Below are positions 31,034 through 38,733 of a DNA stretch of 64,000 bases, piece by piece (position 1 is the stretch's first letter; each line of letters begins with the position of its first letter). Under the pieces are notes generated by a model that worked only from the letters and a program-made list of their open reading frames with translations, was not told the origin of the DNA and did not search any database. The stretch spans positions 1 to 64,000 of the forward strand of contig NZ_NCSY01000013.1 of the NCBI RefSeq assembly GCF_002156875.1, in the 5' to 3' direction. Position numbers and translations under genes: made by a program. Source of the DNA: Bacillus sp. EAC (GTDB lineage: Bacteria > Bacillota > Bacilli > Bacillales > Bacillaceae_G).

Positions 31034-32062
31034 TTGAAAAAGAAGCCTCTACAGAGGTGCTGTCCACCTGTTCCTGTTCCAAGATTACCAAAGCATAAAT
31101 CCCCTGGGCCACATGAGCCAGGTTTTCCTAGTGATTTAGATTGTCCAGATCCTACTGATAATACTATAACTGTTGGCCCAGCTGGACCTCCGACGTTCGA
31201 TTTCTCGACAATACAGGCAGCTATAGACGCTGCAAATAACGGGGATACAATATCGGTATCCGCAGGAACTTATCTAGAACAGATTACAATTCCCGCTGGT
31301 AAGGACAACCTCATTATTGTTTCTTCGAGACAAACAAGAGCAATTATTAAACCCCCACCAGGAGGCTTGACAGGTAATCTTTCTATTCTCACAATAAATG
31401 CAAAGTGTACTAGGTTTGCAAACTTCAACATCTCAGGACCATCCACTACCCCTGGAAATTTAAAAAACGGAATACTTGTAACGAAAGATGCTTCTGCAAT
31501 AATAACAAACACTGTGATTTCCGAAATTAGAGATAATCCCTTATCAGATCTTCATCAAGGGACAGGAATTAATGTAGATGGTGGGGCTGCAAAAATAATT
31601 AGTAATACCGTTTCTAACTATCAATTAACAGGAATTCGAGTAAATGGTCAAAATAAAAGTGAGAGTACTATTTTTAACACGGTTGTTACAGGTGTTGGGC
31701 CAACTAATGTCATTGTCCAAAATGGAATACAAATTTCTCGTGGTGCTCGTGCTTGGATTCAATCCAATTTAATAAGAAAGAATTTCTATACAGGTCAAGG
31801 TTTTGTTTCCACTGGAATTTTATTATACCAAATAGAAGATCGAGTGGTTGTTGTAGAAAACGGAGCTTCAAATAATAATGCTGGGACATATTTAGCAACA
31901 ACAACAAGATCTAATTTTGGAAAAAATATTTTCACTAATAATCAATTTGGAATATTTGTGACGCCTGACTCTGTAAGTAACATATTTTCTCGTGGTCAAG
32001 CTAGTCGAAATACAATTTTTGATGTTGGATTTACAAACGACTTATCTATTTCAGTCGATTAA
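31034..32062 (+). CDS. Right-handed beta-helix protein with Cys/Pro-rich N-terminus
   Basis: The 342-residue product starts at TTG 31034 behind AAAGGGTGA. Residues 1-45 are basic and rich in Pro and Cys (RCCPPVPVPRLPKHKSPGPHEPG), without signal peptide. From about 60 on, FSTIQAAIDAANNGDTISVSAGTYLEQITIPAGKDNLIIVS opens a pectate-lyase/NosD-type beta helix with Asn-ladder turns (IISNTVSNYQLTGIRVNG; GKNIFTNNQFGIFVTP). Similar leaderless beta-helix proteins occur on spores of the B. cereus relatives. A sugar-binding or structural spore-surface role is plausible but unproven. Confidence 0.75.
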   Translation: MKKKPLQRCCPPVPVPRLPKHKSPGPHEPGFPSDLDCPDPTDNTITVGPAGPPTFDFSTIQAAIDAANNGDTISVSAGTYLEQITIPAGKDNLIIVSSRQTRAIIKPPPGGLTGNLSILTINAKCTRFANFNISGPSTTPGNLKNGILVTKDASAIITNTVISEIRDNPLSDLHQGTGINVDGGAAKIISNTVSNYQLTGIRVNGQNKSESTIFNTVVTGVGPTNVIVQNGIQISRGARAWIQSNLIRKNFYTGQGFVSTGILLYQIEDRVVVVENGASNNNAGTYLATTTRSNFGKNIFTNNQFGIFVTPDSVSNIFSRGQASRNTIFDVGFTNDLSISVD

Positions 32063-32124
32063 ATTTTAATTTAAAAAAAGATAATATTTTTTATTTTAAT
32101 TTGAGAACTCTATCAAGGTTAACA

Positions 32125-32386
32125 ATGTCTGAGGTATTTAGGTTCCCTATCCATTCAAAAGGTTTTGATGGTTATAATGATTGGATTCGTGATTTAGACT
32201 GGCTTGATAAAGATGGCTATGTTTAGCAATTTATAACTTTAGAAAATTTCTAAGGTCAGTTTAAATATCTAAAATCGAGTTATTGAGAATATTACTGATA
32301 CAATCTTTCCTTTTTGGAAAAAAGAGGTAACGAGAGTAGTAGTAGAAGGAAAAGTAAAGCCTTTTACAGTGTTTTTAGTGGATTAA
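32125..32386 (+). pseudogene. Degenerate small protein gene (immunity-like)
   Basis: ATG 32125 opens MSEVFRFPIHSKGFDGYNDWIRDLDWLDKDGYV and stops at TAG 32224; the same frame goes on QFITLENF before a second stop. Near the end another frame reads ITDTIFPFWKKEVTRVVVEGKVKPFTVFLVD to TAA 32384. The ordered pieces imply one ancestral protein of about 85 residues broken by stops and a frameshift. The pattern faintly recalls barstar-like immunity proteins; I am not sure of that. Confidence 0.6.
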
Positions 32387-32415
32387 TTTCTAAAGAATGT
32401 TAAGTTTCCTTATTC

Positions 32416-32495
32416 AACTAACGAGCGCGTTAGTTGAACAACCTGATCGACTGTTTAGTCGATTTTTTTATTGCACTAACTGGCAGTTTAGTTTT
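32416..32495 (+). repeat. Array junction 36: box A, hairpin, box B
   Basis: Box A 32416-32435 (centre GAGCGC); hairpin ATCGACT-GTTT-AGTCGAT with seven Ts; box B TTGCACTAACTGGCAGTTTAG, the clearest copy of box B. Confidence 0.9.
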
Positions 32496-32552
32496 AAAAA
32501 AAATGATAGAATTATCTTATATTAAATAAATGAGTTGAGGTAGTTTGAAAAT

Positions 32553-32951
32553 ATGTTAAAGGAAAAATGTATAATTTGTGACCATATTTATAAGGATTTT
32601 CACAAGAAAGATTACTTTAAAAGTTATGATCTTATGAAAAAACTTGTTGAAACAAATGAATTTACTTTTGTTGCGGGTAGTTGTCCTCTGAATGATCTAT
32701 ATAAACACTTAGATATTGAAGATTTATATACCATTGAGCACTATTTTAAGTGTAAATGTGGGAGATACTTTTATACTGGATGCTGTATTAGAGGAACACC
32801 TATTTTGAAAGTTATGAATACATTGCCAAAAAAAATTGAAAAAACAATTTCTGGACGATACGGTACATATTTTAACGTTAATAAGAATTTTACCTCAAAG
32901 TTTAAGAACTTTATAAATTTTATTTTTAAGGAAAAAAATCAAAGGAGATAA
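32553..32951 (+). CDS. Cysteine-rich cytosolic protein, unknown function
   Basis: The 132-residue product starts at ATG 32553. Cysteines occur as KCIICD near the N-terminus, GSCPL in the middle and YFKCKCGRYFYTGCCIRG, suggesting zinc binding at two sites. The C-terminus is basic (KFKNFINFIFKEKNQRR). Ribosome binding site is weak (TTGAGGTAG). No family recognised. Confidence 0.6.
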   Translation: MLKEKCIICDHIYKDFHKKDYFKSYDLMKKLVETNEFTFVAGSCPLNDLYKHLDIEDLYTIEHYFKCKCGRYFYTGCCIRGTPILKVMNTLPKKIEKTISGRYGTYFNVNKNFTSKFKNFINFIFKEKNQRR

Positions 32952-32974
32952 TAAGTTTTTTTCTCTTCTTATGC

Positions 32975-33060
32975 AACTAACTGGCGCATTAGTTGAATAA
33001 GGATAGGCTGCTACGGCAGTCTATTTTTTATTGTGCTAACTGGCAGTATAGTTCATTAAG
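32975..33060 (+). repeat. Array junction 37: box A, hairpin, box B
   Basis: Box A 32975-32994 (AACTAACTGGCGCATTAGTT); hairpin ATAGGCTGC-TAC-GGCAGTCTAT with T-run; box B TTGTGCTAACTGGCAGTATAG. Confidence 0.9.
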
Positions 33061-33105
33061 AGTGATATAATTAATAGCAAAATAGTCTAAAAGGATGTTT
33101 GAAAA

Positions 33106-33663
33106 ATGAAGTTTGAATATAAGTTAATAAGTACTGGTTGGGCAATTTTTAATATAGAAATTAATTCACAAAGTTTTAGTTTTAGTCCAGGATATCTCAC
33201 AGATGCATTAGGTGGTGTTTTAAATGCAATAAAAGATATCCATCCTTTATTTGATACTAGAGGCGATTATAAAGAAGATGGCTCAAATTATAGTTGGGAT
33301 GCAGAACCTGATATTTTAAAATGGAACTTTAAATACTTAGATAACGAGAATTTACTCATCGTTCTTACTCATTTTGTCGATGATGAAGGAGATTGGGAAG
33401 TAGTATTAAACGAAGTATGTCCTTATGATGTTTTTCTAAAAGAATTTCTAAGAGAAGTCGAACTTATTCTTGTAGAGTATGGAATTGTTGGATATAAGGA
33501 AATGTGGCATGAAAATGAATTTCCATTAAGTACATTTTTAGAACTAAAATTTTACTTAGAAAATAAGAAACGCTTTCCGATTGCTACAAATGTAGAAGGA
33601 TATGAAAAAACGAAAAAGAGTGATTTGAAATTTGAAATGGATTTCATTAATAAATTAATCTAA
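33106..33663 (+). CDS. Hypothetical acidic cytosolic protein, immunity-like
   Basis: The 185-residue product starts at ATG 33106. It has alternating beta strands (YKLISTGWAIFNIEINSQSFSFSPGYLTDALGGVLNAI; WNFKYLDNENLLIVLTHF) and many acidic residues. This composition and the opening strand pair with PGYLTDAL are seen in small proteins found singly near toxin or immunity genes of Bacilli. I cannot assign a family. Its stop codon is 6 bases before box A of junction 38. Confidence 0.6.
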   Translation: MKFEYKLISTGWAIFNIEINSQSFSFSPGYLTDALGGVLNAIKDIHPLFDTRGDYKEDGSNYSWDAEPDILKWNFKYLDNENLLIVLTHFVDDEGDWEVVLNEVCPYDVFLKEFLREVELILVEYGIVGYKEMWHENEFPLSTFLELKFYLENKKRFPIATNVEGYEKTKKSDLKFEMDFINKLI

Positions 33664-33666
33664 TTC

Positions 33667-33750
33667 AACTAACTGGCGCGATAGTTGAAGATAAAGAGTT
33701 GCCAATGGTGACTCTTTTTTTGTGCTAACTGGTAGTTTGGTTGAATAAGA
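33667..33750 (+). repeat. Array junction 38: box A, hairpin, box B
   Basis: Box A 33667-33686 (right arm GATAGTT); imperfect hairpin AGAGTTGCC-AAT-GGTGACTCT with seven Ts; box B TGTGCTAACTGGTAGTTTGG. Confidence 0.88.
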
Positions 33751-33813
33751 AAGGAATTGTATTGGTGTTTCTTGAATAAAGAAAATTAGATTAATTACAA
33801 CTAAGGAGGGTTT

Positions 33814-34242
33814 ATGAAAAAACGATACTTTCTAACATTAATTCTATCATTTTGTATATTTATTTCCGCATGTTCAACAATGAATGCCAGCAATGAAACG
33901 GAACAACCTAAAACATTGGACGTTAAACAAACCAGGGTACTTAAGGATTGGGATATTAAAGTAATTCCAAGGTTAGACCATAAAAAATGGGTTTATGACA
34001 CGTCGATTACATATTTGGGAGAAAAAAACGTACTTCATTTAACTGTAACAGATTACGCAAAAACTGAAGTAGAATATGAAAATGTAAAACCTCATTCACC
34101 ACTTAAAACCTTTGGAAGTTATGATTATGAAGGTAGTGTCTATTCAAACAAAAAGAATCAGTTATCGTTTACATTAACATGGAGTGAAGGTAACAACAAT
34201 TACTCTAAAATTGCTACATTTAAAATAAAACCCAAATATTAA
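33814..34242 (+). CDS. Lipoprotein, unknown function
   Basis: The 142-residue product starts at ATG 33814 behind AAGGAGGG. Signal peptide and lipobox ISAC (Cys at about residue 20) predict a lipid anchor. The mature part is beta-rich (WVYDTSITYLGEKNVLHLTVTDY; NQLSFTLTWSEGNNNYSKIATFKI), like an Ig-type domain. No family named. Single-gene unit between junctions 38 and 39. Confidence 0.66.
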   Translation: MKKRYFLTLILSFCIFISACSTMNASNETEQPKTLDVKQTRVLKDWDIKVIPRLDHKKWVYDTSITYLGEKNVLHLTVTDYAKTEVEYENVKPHSPLKTFGSYDYEGSVYSNKKNQLSFTLTWSEGNNNYSKIATFKIKPKY

Positions 34243-34291
34243 AGTCATCTTAAGATTGATAAAAATACTTAATTAAACTAAATGCTTATTC

Positions 34292-34311
34292 AACTAACTG
34301 GCGCGTTAGTT
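34292..34311 (+). repeat. Array junction 39: box A
   Basis: Consensus AACTAACTGGCGCGTTAGTT followed by GAAAAC; no hairpin with T-run. Confidence 0.86.
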
Positions 34312-34410
34312 GAAAACATTTTCACTTTAAAAGTATTTATGTAATCTATAGGTGAATAGTTTATAAAGTAGTATCAATAGATTATAAATTGTTAAGGGGA
34401 GGAAATTTAG

Positions 34411-34854
34411 TTGGCACCGTTTATTATCCTAATCTTTTCATTTTCTATTTTTCGTATAACCGGTGTATTAGGTATAGATTATTTTGACGGGTGGGAATCT
34501 TCTTTGCGAGTTGCTGTTGCTCTGATGTTTTTATTTACGGCTTCTGCTCACTGGGGAAAGAGACGTCCCGATCTTATTAAAATGGTACCCTCGAGGGTAC
34601 CAAACGCTGGACTTATGGTGACGATTACTGGGATACTTGAGGTTATAGGCGCTATATGTTTACTGATTCCATTTACTTCTAATATCGCTTCAATTGGTTT
34701 GGCATTACTACTTATTATTTTGTTTCCAGCTAATATTAATGCTAGTAGAAAACGACTCACGATTGCTGGAAAGCCTACTACGCCTTTATTTCTGCGAACT
34801 ATCTTACAAATCATTTTTTTAGTAGTTGTTATATTAGTTGGTGAAATCTTTTAA
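34411..34854 (+). CDS. DoxX-family membrane protein (last array unit)
   Basis: The 147-residue product starts at TTG 34411 after GGGGAGGAAA. Four hydrophobic segments and the motifs SLRVAVALMFLFTASAHWGKRR and GLMVTITGILEVIGAICLLIPFTS fit the DoxX family. Its 3' part is nearly identical to the gene cut by the window start (1-193), including the non-coding flank up to and into box A. It is the last gene before the repeat array ends. Confidence 0.8.
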   Translation: MAPFIILIFSFSIFRITGVLGIDYFDGWESSLRVAVALMFLFTASAHWGKRRPDLIKMVPSRVPNAGLMVTITGILEVIGAICLLIPFTSNIASIGLALLLIILFPANINASRKRLTIAGKPTTPLFLRTILQIIFLVVVILVGEIF

Positions 34855-34895
34855 AAGTTAGAAAATTTAATGCTTTTACTTCCATTTCGTTCTTC

Positions 34896-34968
34896 AACTA
34901 ACTGGCGCGTTACTTGAACAACAAATTGAGTGAAATAAAGTATGATCAAATAATGATCATACTCTTTC
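34896..34968 (+). repeat. Array junction 40 (last): box A and hairpin
   Basis: Box A 34896-34915 (right arm GTTACTT), then GAACAAC; hairpin AGTATGATCA/TGATCATACT (34939-34963) followed by CTTT. No box B. I find no further copy of the repeat from here to base 64000. Confidence 0.83.
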
Positions 34969-34996
34969 GCATGAATGTAAGTGATAAATAGTTAAC

Positions 34997-35290
34997 TTAC
35001 TCTACGCCATCAGGAAAGTGCTTTTTGTGATTCTTGTCTCCACGGTGTTCCAAGTCATCCAGTGTAATTTCTAATGTGTGAATAATTTCTTTTTTTACTT
35101 GTAAGAGCGTTTCATGAAACACTTTTTCTACTATACCTACAGGAGAGACGCCGGCAGTAGCCTGCATGCTAACAAGTTTGCGATGTTTTTCAATTAATTC
35201 GTCAATTGCATCAAGTGTATGTTTTGTTTGCAAGAATAAATCTTTGTGTTGTTGAGTAATGAGGCGTCTTTCGAGTTCGTGCATTTTCAA
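34997..35290 (-). CDS. Small helical protein, unknown function
   Basis: The 97-residue product is mostly helical and charged (MHELERRLITQQHKDLFLQTKHTLDAIDELIEKHRKLVSMQ ... VKKEIIHTLEITLDDLEHRGDKNHKKH), with no signal or membrane segment. The start is a TTG at 35290 or ATG 35284; the site AAAGGAATG lies upstream. It is the first gene beyond the array, read toward it. No family recognised. Confidence 0.55.
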   Translation of the reverse strand: MKMHELERRLITQQHKDLFLQTKHTLDAIDELIEKHRKLVSMQATAGVSPVGIVEKVFHETLLQVKKEIIHTLEITLDDLEHRGDKNHKKHFPDGVE

Positions 35291-35592
35291 TTGTCATTTC
35301 ATTCCTTTCAGATTAAGTTGTTCGTTTCAGATTTAGGATACTACGTTTGTAAAGTTCCATGCATTGTTCAGAAGCTTTCAGAAAAATTTATGGGAAATGA
35401 TTACTATGTTAAATGTAATAAATCGTATGATTTTGAATTGGAATTGAAAATAAAAGACCAAAGCTATAAGAGTGTAACTTTGTAACGGTTACAGTTAAAA
35501 GAGTAACTATTTGAAGCACGTTGAAACACAAATTTAGTGATAATATTTTATGAATTGGAAAACAATAGTGCGTAGGAAAGGAGGGATTGCGC
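35291..35592. other. Intergenic stretch with possible gene fragment
   Basis: A frame ending at 35485 reads DLGYYVCKVPCIVQKLSEKFMGNDYYVKCNKSYDFELELKI, which looks protein-like, but has no start signal and its 5' part overlaps the minus-strand gene. It may be a decayed gene. The ribosome binding site AAAGGAGGG for the cupredoxin gene is at about 35577. Confidence 0.35.
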
Positions 35593-35982
35593 ATGTCTAT
35601 GAAAAAGTGGTTAACTAGATTTGTCGTTTTACTGGCGATGATTGTGGTTGTGACATCTTCTAGCCCATTCTCTGCTTTCGCCGAATCCGTCGACTTAACG
35701 CAGCCTACTGAGACAGCGAAAGCGATTAAGGTCGAGTTGGACGATGATTACTTTAATCCGAAAGTCATCACTATTCCGAATGGAAAAACGACAACGTTGA
35801 GATTGAGAAATGAAGGTTTGAAAGTACACACCTTCACAGTAGAAAAGCTCGGTATTGATGTTGAAGTTCAGCCGAGAAAAGAAAAAACCATTACCGTGGA
35901 ACCGAAAATGTCCGGTACATATGAACTGATTTGTCGGTACCATTTCAATGAAGGAATGGCGGGTAAGGTAATAGTCAAATAA
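35593..35982 (+). CDS. Secreted cupredoxin-domain protein
   Basis: The 129-residue product starts at ATG 35593, 8 bases after AAAGGAGGG. It has a signal peptide (about 1-31, ending AFA) and a cupredoxin fold: IKVELDDDYFNPKVITIPNGKTTTLRLRNEGLKVHTFTV, with the His, and ELICRYHFNEGMAGKVIV with Cys, His and Met, the four type-1 copper ligands. It should bind copper at the cell surface, as electron carrier or copper-handling protein. Confidence 0.85.
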   Translation: MSMKKWLTRFVVLLAMIVVVTSSSPFSAFAESVDLTQPTETAKAIKVELDDDYFNPKVITIPNGKTTTLRLRNEGLKVHTFTVEKLGIDVEVQPRKEKTITVEPKMSGTYELICRYHFNEGMAGKVIVK

Positions 35983-35983
35983 A

Positions 35984-36010
35984 AGCAGGGCCAATAGGGT
36001 CTTGCCTTTT
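35984..36010 (+). terminator. Terminator after the cupredoxin gene
   Basis: AGCAGGGCC-AATA-GGGTCTTGC pair imperfectly and are followed by CTTTTT. Confidence 0.55.
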
Positions 36011-36042
36011 TAATGTCTAAAAGTTGTATGCTAATATGTCGT

Positions 36043-38274
36043 CTAAAAATCGGATCGAACAAGATAATAGACTTCAGATTGGAAATCCCCCATACGTCGC
36101 GCTATTTTTTTGTTTGCCCCATTAAATTCAAGAGGGAGTGGAATACCGTTATACATCAGTTCATCACCTTTGAAAGTTCGATTAACCCCGCTAAGATAAT
36201 AGTTGCTATAAGGGTTTAATCCAGCCAATTTTATCGTCTTATACGCTTTTGGGTTTGGAGTTGCCAATACTTTATACCAGCCAAAGATCGCTTCTCTTTT
36301 ATCTTTGCTAACAATCATCCAAGCTGTTTCATTTCCTTTAAATGGGTCAAGTAAGCGGTGAAAATCTCCGGTCCGAATCAGGGTTCGATGTTGCTTGAAA
36401 AAATTGATCTGAGATGTAATTTGTGACTTTTCTTCATCTGATAGAATTGACGGATCTAGTTCATAACCAAACGTCCCAAAATAAGCGACATTTGCTCTCG
36501 TTGATAACGGGGTAATACGTCCCGTTTGATGATTAGGGGAAGTAGATACATGTGATCCGATGCTATAAATTGGATAAGCGAGTGATGTGCCATATTGTAT
36601 TTTTAACCGTTCAATAGGATCTGTATCATCGCTTGCCCAAGCTTGTGGGGCGTAAAATAATAAGCCGGCATCAAAACGGCCACCACCACCAGCACAGGAT
36701 TCAAATAAAACGTGAGGAAATTCCGTTAACAGCTTTTCATATAAATCATACACTCCTAAAATATATCGATGATAAAACTCATCCTGCATATCGTTCTCTA
36801 ATGCAGGGGAATAAGCCTCTGTAATATATCGATTCATATCCCATTTTATATACGATAAATTTGTCTCTTTAATGATAGCTGCCATCCTATTATATATTTC
36901 TTCCACTACTTCTTTTCTAGAAAAGTCTAAAACAAGTTGATTTCTGCCGAGTGAAATAAGTCGATTAGGTGTGCTAACAATCCAATCGGGATGTTCTTTA
37001 AATAAATGACTATTTGGACTTACCATTTCGGGCTCAAACCAGAGACCAAATTTTAAACCTAATTGATTTATTTTTTGAGAAAAAGTCTTGATGCCGTTAG
37101 GGAATTTCTCTAAATTCGTGTACCAATCACCGAGGGATGAATAAGAATTGTTTCTTTTACCGAACCATCCATCATCTAAAACAAATAACTCACATCCAAG
37201 TTCCTTTGCTTGTGTTGCTATATTTAATAGCATTTCTTCATTGAAATTAAAATAAGTGGCCTCCCAATTATTTATTAAAATAGGGCGGTCTGCATTTTTC
37301 CAATTTCCTCTGATTAAATGGTTTCGATATAAGTCGTGATAAGTCTGACTCATTCCATTTAATCCTGAATTAGAATAAACCATTACTACTTCAGGTGATT
37401 GAAAATGTTCATTTTTGGCTAATTTCCAAGTAAAACGAAAAGGATGAATTCCCATCGTAATTCTAGTTGTATCATAATGATCGACCTCAGCTTGGGCGAT
37501 GAAATTTGAGCTATAAACAAAATTAAAACTATAAACCTCTCCCTGACTTTCTGTTGTATCTTTCCTTTTAAAAGCTAGAAATGGGTTATGTTGATGGGAG
37601 CTTGCACCTCGAATACTTGAAATCGACTGAATACCAGACTCTAAAGGTCGCTCCTTTATATATCTTTCTCTCGACCATGCACCACTTAGCTGAATCATAA
37701 TGTAATCCTTATCAGGCAAATCGATAGATGCACTCATAAATCGTTCTAAATAGAAGGGATGCGTTCCTTCGTTACAAATATATGCGCTTCGTGTAATCAC
37801 AGGTAAATCCTTGAAAATCGTATAACATAAAACAAGTTCTGCTTGAAGTAATGAATCTTCAAGGACTATCTGTATTGTTTCAGCATCGTCTTCATTTTCT
37901 GTGTAAGTTGCAGGTAGGCCTTCTAGAATAGGTTTTCCTTTTGTAATTGAATAATATTTATAAATAAAATTCGAAATATGGCTACCATTTAATTGTCGGA
38001 TGCTTAGGGCTGGTTCACGATAATCCGTTGAACCATAGACTGGATATTCCTGTCTAATCGTATCAAGACTGAATGATCGGTCATCATAATAATGAGAGGT
38101 GTATGTTGTAGGACGATTTCCATCAAGAAATGGAGATACATCTTCAAATTGATGAATCGCTTTTCCGAAGTAAAATGAGCCAAGATGTCCATTTCTCAAC
38201 ACATAAAATATATAACTAACTTTTCCATTTGTTAGATGGAACTGTTTCAGTTTTTCATTTACAAAAATAAACAT
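36043..38274 (-). CDS. Alpha-galactosidase, glycoside hydrolase family 36
   Basis: The 743-residue cytosolic enzyme removes terminal alpha-1,6-galactose from raffinose-type sugars. GH36 features in order: beta-sandwich N-terminal domain, then a TIM barrel with CELFVLDDGWFGKRN, LKFGLWFEPEMVSPNS, the nucleophile Asp in NLSYIKWDMNRYITE, ESCAGGGGRFDAGLL and the acid/base Asp region WASDDTDPIERLKIQYG. Length fits bacterial tetrameric AgaA/AgaN-type enzymes. The start at 38274 follows AGGAGTGATC. No transporter or regulator is adjacent. Confidence 0.93.
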   Translation of the reverse strand: MFIFVNEKLKQFHLTNGKVSYIFYVLRNGHLGSFYFGKAIHQFEDVSPFLDGNRPTTYTSHYYDDRSFSLDTIRQEYPVYGSTDYREPALSIRQLNGSHISNFIYKYYSITKGKPILEGLPATYTENEDDAETIQIVLEDSLLQAELVLCYTIFKDLPVITRSAYICNEGTHPFYLERFMSASIDLPDKDYIMIQLSGAWSRERYIKERPLESGIQSISSIRGASSHQHNPFLAFKRKDTTESQGEVYSFNFVYSSNFIAQAEVDHYDTTRITMGIHPFRFTWKLAKNEHFQSPEVVMVYSNSGLNGMSQTYHDLYRNHLIRGNWKNADRPILINNWEATYFNFNEEMLLNIATQAKELGCELFVLDDGWFGKRNNSYSSLGDWYTNLEKFPNGIKTFSQKINQLGLKFGLWFEPEMVSPNSHLFKEHPDWIVSTPNRLISLGRNQLVLDFSRKEVVEEIYNRMAAIIKETNLSYIKWDMNRYITEAYSPALENDMQDEFYHRYILGVYDLYEKLLTEFPHVLFESCAGGGGRFDAGLLFYAPQAWASDDTDPIERLKIQYGTSLAYPIYSIGSHVSTSPNHQTGRITPLSTRANVAYFGTFGYELDPSILSDEEKSQITSQINFFKQHRTLIRTGDFHRLLDPFKGNETAWMIVSKDKREAIFGWYKVLATPNPKAYKTIKLAGLNPYSNYYLSGVNRTFKGDELMYNGIPLPLEFNGANKKIARRMGDFQSEVYYLVRSDF

Positions 38275-38733
38275 ACGATCACTCCTAATTAAAATGAGCG
38301 GGTTCTATTAGACATGTAACTTACATTTTTATTGGAATAAACATAGTCATCACTTCGGTTTATGTTATCTTGAAATACCTTTAATCGAAGAATCTTTCTA
38401 AAAGCTTCTTCTTGTACATTAAAAGGTATTTTTATAGTTAGTCGGTAGATAAAAAAATGATTGGAGTGAAATTTGAGAGATTCCTGGGGGAGATAGCAAC
38501 AAAATTTAAGCTTCATCCTAAAATTAGAATATTTAGTAGGAGTTAAATGTATTACATAAAAAGAATCAAATCAAAATAATGCGATAAATTATGATTTATT
38601 GAAAGTTTATTAAATTATATTTACATAAAATTATAATCCTTTAGTCGGTTTTTTCATGAGAATTTCATAAAACAATTCTATAATCTTCACTGGATAATAA
38701 ATTTAGAATATGCAAGAAAAGGAGCTAGATTTT
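38275..38733. other. Divergent intergenic region before gtaB
   Basis: About 460 bases carry promoters for the galactosidase gene (left) and gtaB (right). A minus-strand frame here has no site and no recognisable domain. AT-rich; no repeat found. Confidence 0.4.

Noticed and set aside
235-34968. CRISPR array
   Set aside because: Repeats are regular in sequence but spacers are 80 bases to several kb and contain genes; no cas genes.
235-34968. Classical integron with attC sites
   Set aside because: Not called as such: the core arms (AACTAAC / GTTAGTT) differ from RYYYAAC / GTTRRRY and no IntI gene or attI site is in the window. Kept as hypothesis in findings.
35246-35485. Plus-strand 79-residue frame
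   Set aside because: Starts inside the minus-strand gene at 34997-35290 without a start signal; noted only as possible fragment.
38289-38516. Minus-strand 75-residue frame upstream of the alpha-galactosidase gene
   Set aside because: Low-complexity AT-rich text, no start site, no recognisable motif.
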